The notes beneath the pieces are model-generated. The model saw nothing but the letters and a program-made list of their open reading frames with translations, had not been told where the DNA came from and ran no database searches. From an uncultured Desulfovibrio sp. (GTDB lineage: Bacteria > Desulfobacterota > Desulfovibrionia > Desulfovibrionales > Desulfovibrionaceae): a stretch of DNA of 17,161 bases. Location of the stretch: the NCBI GenBank assembly GCA_900553145.1, contig USCL01000048.1, forward strand, positions 1 through 17,161. The letters run 5' to 3'. The translations under genes were made by a program, and so were the position numbers. Numbering within the stretch: the first letter of the stretch is position 1; each line of letters starts with the position of its first letter. Below are positions 16,157-17,161 of the stretch, in pieces.

Positions 16157-16801
16157 GTGGCCCTCTCGCTCATCGTCTTCGACTGCGACGGCGTCATCCT
16201 CGAATCCGTGGACGCCAAGACCAAAGCCTTCGGGCAGGTGGCCGAGCCGCTCGGCGCGGAAGCCCGCGACCGGCTCATCCTCTACCATACCCTGCACGGA
16301 GGGGTGAGCCGCCGCGAAAAGTTCGCATGGCTTTACCGCGAAGTTTTCCAGCGGGACATCACGCCCGAGGAGATGGAGGACTGCTGCGCCCGGTTCGTCT
16401 CCTACGCGCTGGACAACGTCCTGAACGCGCCCCTCGTGCCCGGCGTCATGGACGTCCTCGAGCGCTGGCACGGGCGCGTGCCCCTGTACGTCTGCTCCGG
16501 CACGCCGCAGCAAGAGCTCCAGTCCATTCTGGAGCAGCGCGGCCTCGCCCGCTACTTCACCGGCATCTGCGGCACGCCGCCCGCCAAGGCGGAACTCCTC
16601 AAGGGCATTGTCCGCAAGGAGCGCATCGATCCCGCAGATGCGGTCATGGTCGGCGACGCCACCACGGACCGCGACGCCGCCGAAGCCGCCGAAACCCTGT
16701 TCTACGGGCGCGGCCCCTTCTTTGAGAACACCTCCTACCCCCACGGTTCCGACCTCACCGGCCTCAACGGCTGGCTGGAGGAACTGGCCGGGAAGGAATA
16801 A
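16157..16801 (+). CDS. HAD-superfamily phosphatase (subfamily IA)
   Basis: Small-molecule phosphatase or phosphomutase, 214 residues, cytoplasmic. All four HAD motifs are visible: DCDGV (9-13, nucleophile D9 and acid/base D11), S114 in VCSGT, K144 in PPAKAEL, and GDATTD (166-171). An alpha-helical cap lies at about 16-90, as in the phosphoglycolate phosphatase / beta-phosphoglucomutase group. The start is GTG at 16157 with GGAG about 8 bases upstream inside the end of the dehydrogenase gene, so the two are translationally coupled. A family 1 repeat follows the stop at once, marking the end of this transcription unit. In context it could play the KdsC role (removing phosphate from the ketodeoxy sugar phosphate before CMP activation), but that is inference. 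Confidence 0.9.
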   Translation: MALSLIVFDCDGVILESVDAKTKAFGQVAEPLGAEARDRLILYHTLHGGVSRREKFAWLYREVFQRDITPEEMEDCCARFVSYALDNVLNAPLVPGVMDVLERWHGRVPLYVCSGTPQQELQSILEQRGLARYFTGICGTPPAKAELLKGIVRKERIDPADAVMVGDATTDRDAAEAAETLFYGRGPFFENTSYPHGSDLTGLNGWLEELAGKE

Positions 16802-16922
16802 AAGATTGGAGGGGGAAGGGAAAACTTTCTGAAGAAGGGCCTCCCACGTTTCCCCCTCCAAACTGCCAGAGCGGCCCGCTCCACCCCCATCCTCTTCAAA
16901 GACTTTCGTCCTTATCGAATCC
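16802..16922 (+). repeat. dispersed hairpin repeat, family 1, copy D
   Basis: Begins directly after the phosphatase stop. A perfect 12-bp stem joins TTGGAGGGGGAA (16806-16817) to TTCCCCCTCCAA (16850-16861), and AAACTTTCTGAAGAAGG lies in the loop as in copy B. The tail 16895-16922 matches copy A at 26 of 28 bases. Position fits a 3' end or terminator function, though there is no T tract. Confidence 0.75.
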
Positions 16923-17161
16923 CTGCTGCCGTCCATCCCTGTGGATGCATGGCAGCCGTTCCCGCATCGGGTCTTGAAAAGGCCTGAAGACAGGGCTGCT
17001 GCATCCGAAAGCGGGAATCCATCTCTCGGCTCCCAAGACTTTTGTGTTTTGGGGGCGTTTGTGTTTTTATGGGGAACACTTCTTCTCGAAACCAACTCGG
17101 CGAAGACGATGCCCGACGCTCTCCCTGCCGCCGCCATGCTTTGGACCGAAACGACGTTTCG
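16923..17161 (+). other. region after the cluster; possible start of a truncated gene
   Basis: An AT-richer stretch (17037-17075) could hold a weak promoter (TTGTGT 17042-17047, 17-base spacer, TTTTAT 17065-17070). Two frames stay open to the edge: from ATG 17069 (MGNTSSRNQLGEDD...) and from ATG 17109 (MPDALPAAAMLWTETTF). Neither has a clear Shine-Dalgarno site, and I recognise neither product. The rest of the stretch has no gene I can see. Confidence 0.2.

Noticed and set aside
11174..17161. Genomic island or prophage around the glycan cluster
   Set aside because: No integrase, transposase, tRNA or attachment repeat is visible; codon use appears similar to neighbouring genes. The dispersed repeats also occur outside the cluster.

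Overview
The window looks like the chromosome of a GC-rich, Gram-negative anaerobe of the Desulfovibrio/Bilophila group. This rests on protein style (LeuA, the first ~100 residues of LeuC, Psd/PssA, TrkA/TrkH), on the psd-pssA-leuA-leuC gene order as I recall it from that family, and on GC-rich intergenic hairpin repeats. No database search was possible, so the taxon is an inference. There are fifteen protein-coding genes, one of them cut by the left edge. I saw no rRNA, tRNA, CRISPR array, transposase or integrase.

Layout. (1) Positions 1-3927, minus strand: leucine biosynthesis genes leuA, leuC, leuD and leuB (partial). (2) 4118-5571, minus: pssA and psd, which make phosphatidylethanolamine. 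(3) 5703-8944, minus: trkH and trkA, potassium uptake. (4) 9176-11173, plus, divergent from trkA: a KefB/YbaL-like cation:proton antiporter with its own RCK domain. (5) 11174-11810: a 637-base gene-free stretch full of palindromes and dispersed repeats, ending in a promoter-like site. (6) 11811-16801, plus: a six-gene cluster (HpcH/HpaI aldolase, NAD-dependent epimerase, KdsB-like cytidylyltransferase, hexapeptide acyltransferase, D-2-hydroxyacid dehydrogenase, HAD phosphatase) that reads like part of a surface-glycan pathway making a CMP-activated acidic sugar. (7) 16802-17161: repeat plus an AT-richer stretch in which a further gene may begin.

Two things stand out. First, LeuC is a mosaic. 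Its first ~100 residues look deltaproteobacterial and use GAA for glutamate, like leuA. The rest, with LeuD and LeuB, looks clostridial and uses GAG almost only. The break lies near 1755-1830 and is either a metagenome assembly join or a real recombination. Second, the six-gene cluster holds aldolase, phosphatase and cytidylyltransferase activities that parallel KdsA-KdsC-KdsB, but with a pyruvate aldolase in place of the PEP-dependent synthase and a cytidylyltransferase whose sugar-site motif is changed. It may make an uncharacterised CMP-ketodeoxy sugar. The intergenic regions share at least two families of hairpin repeats, one of which supplies the ribosome binding site of the acyltransferase gene.
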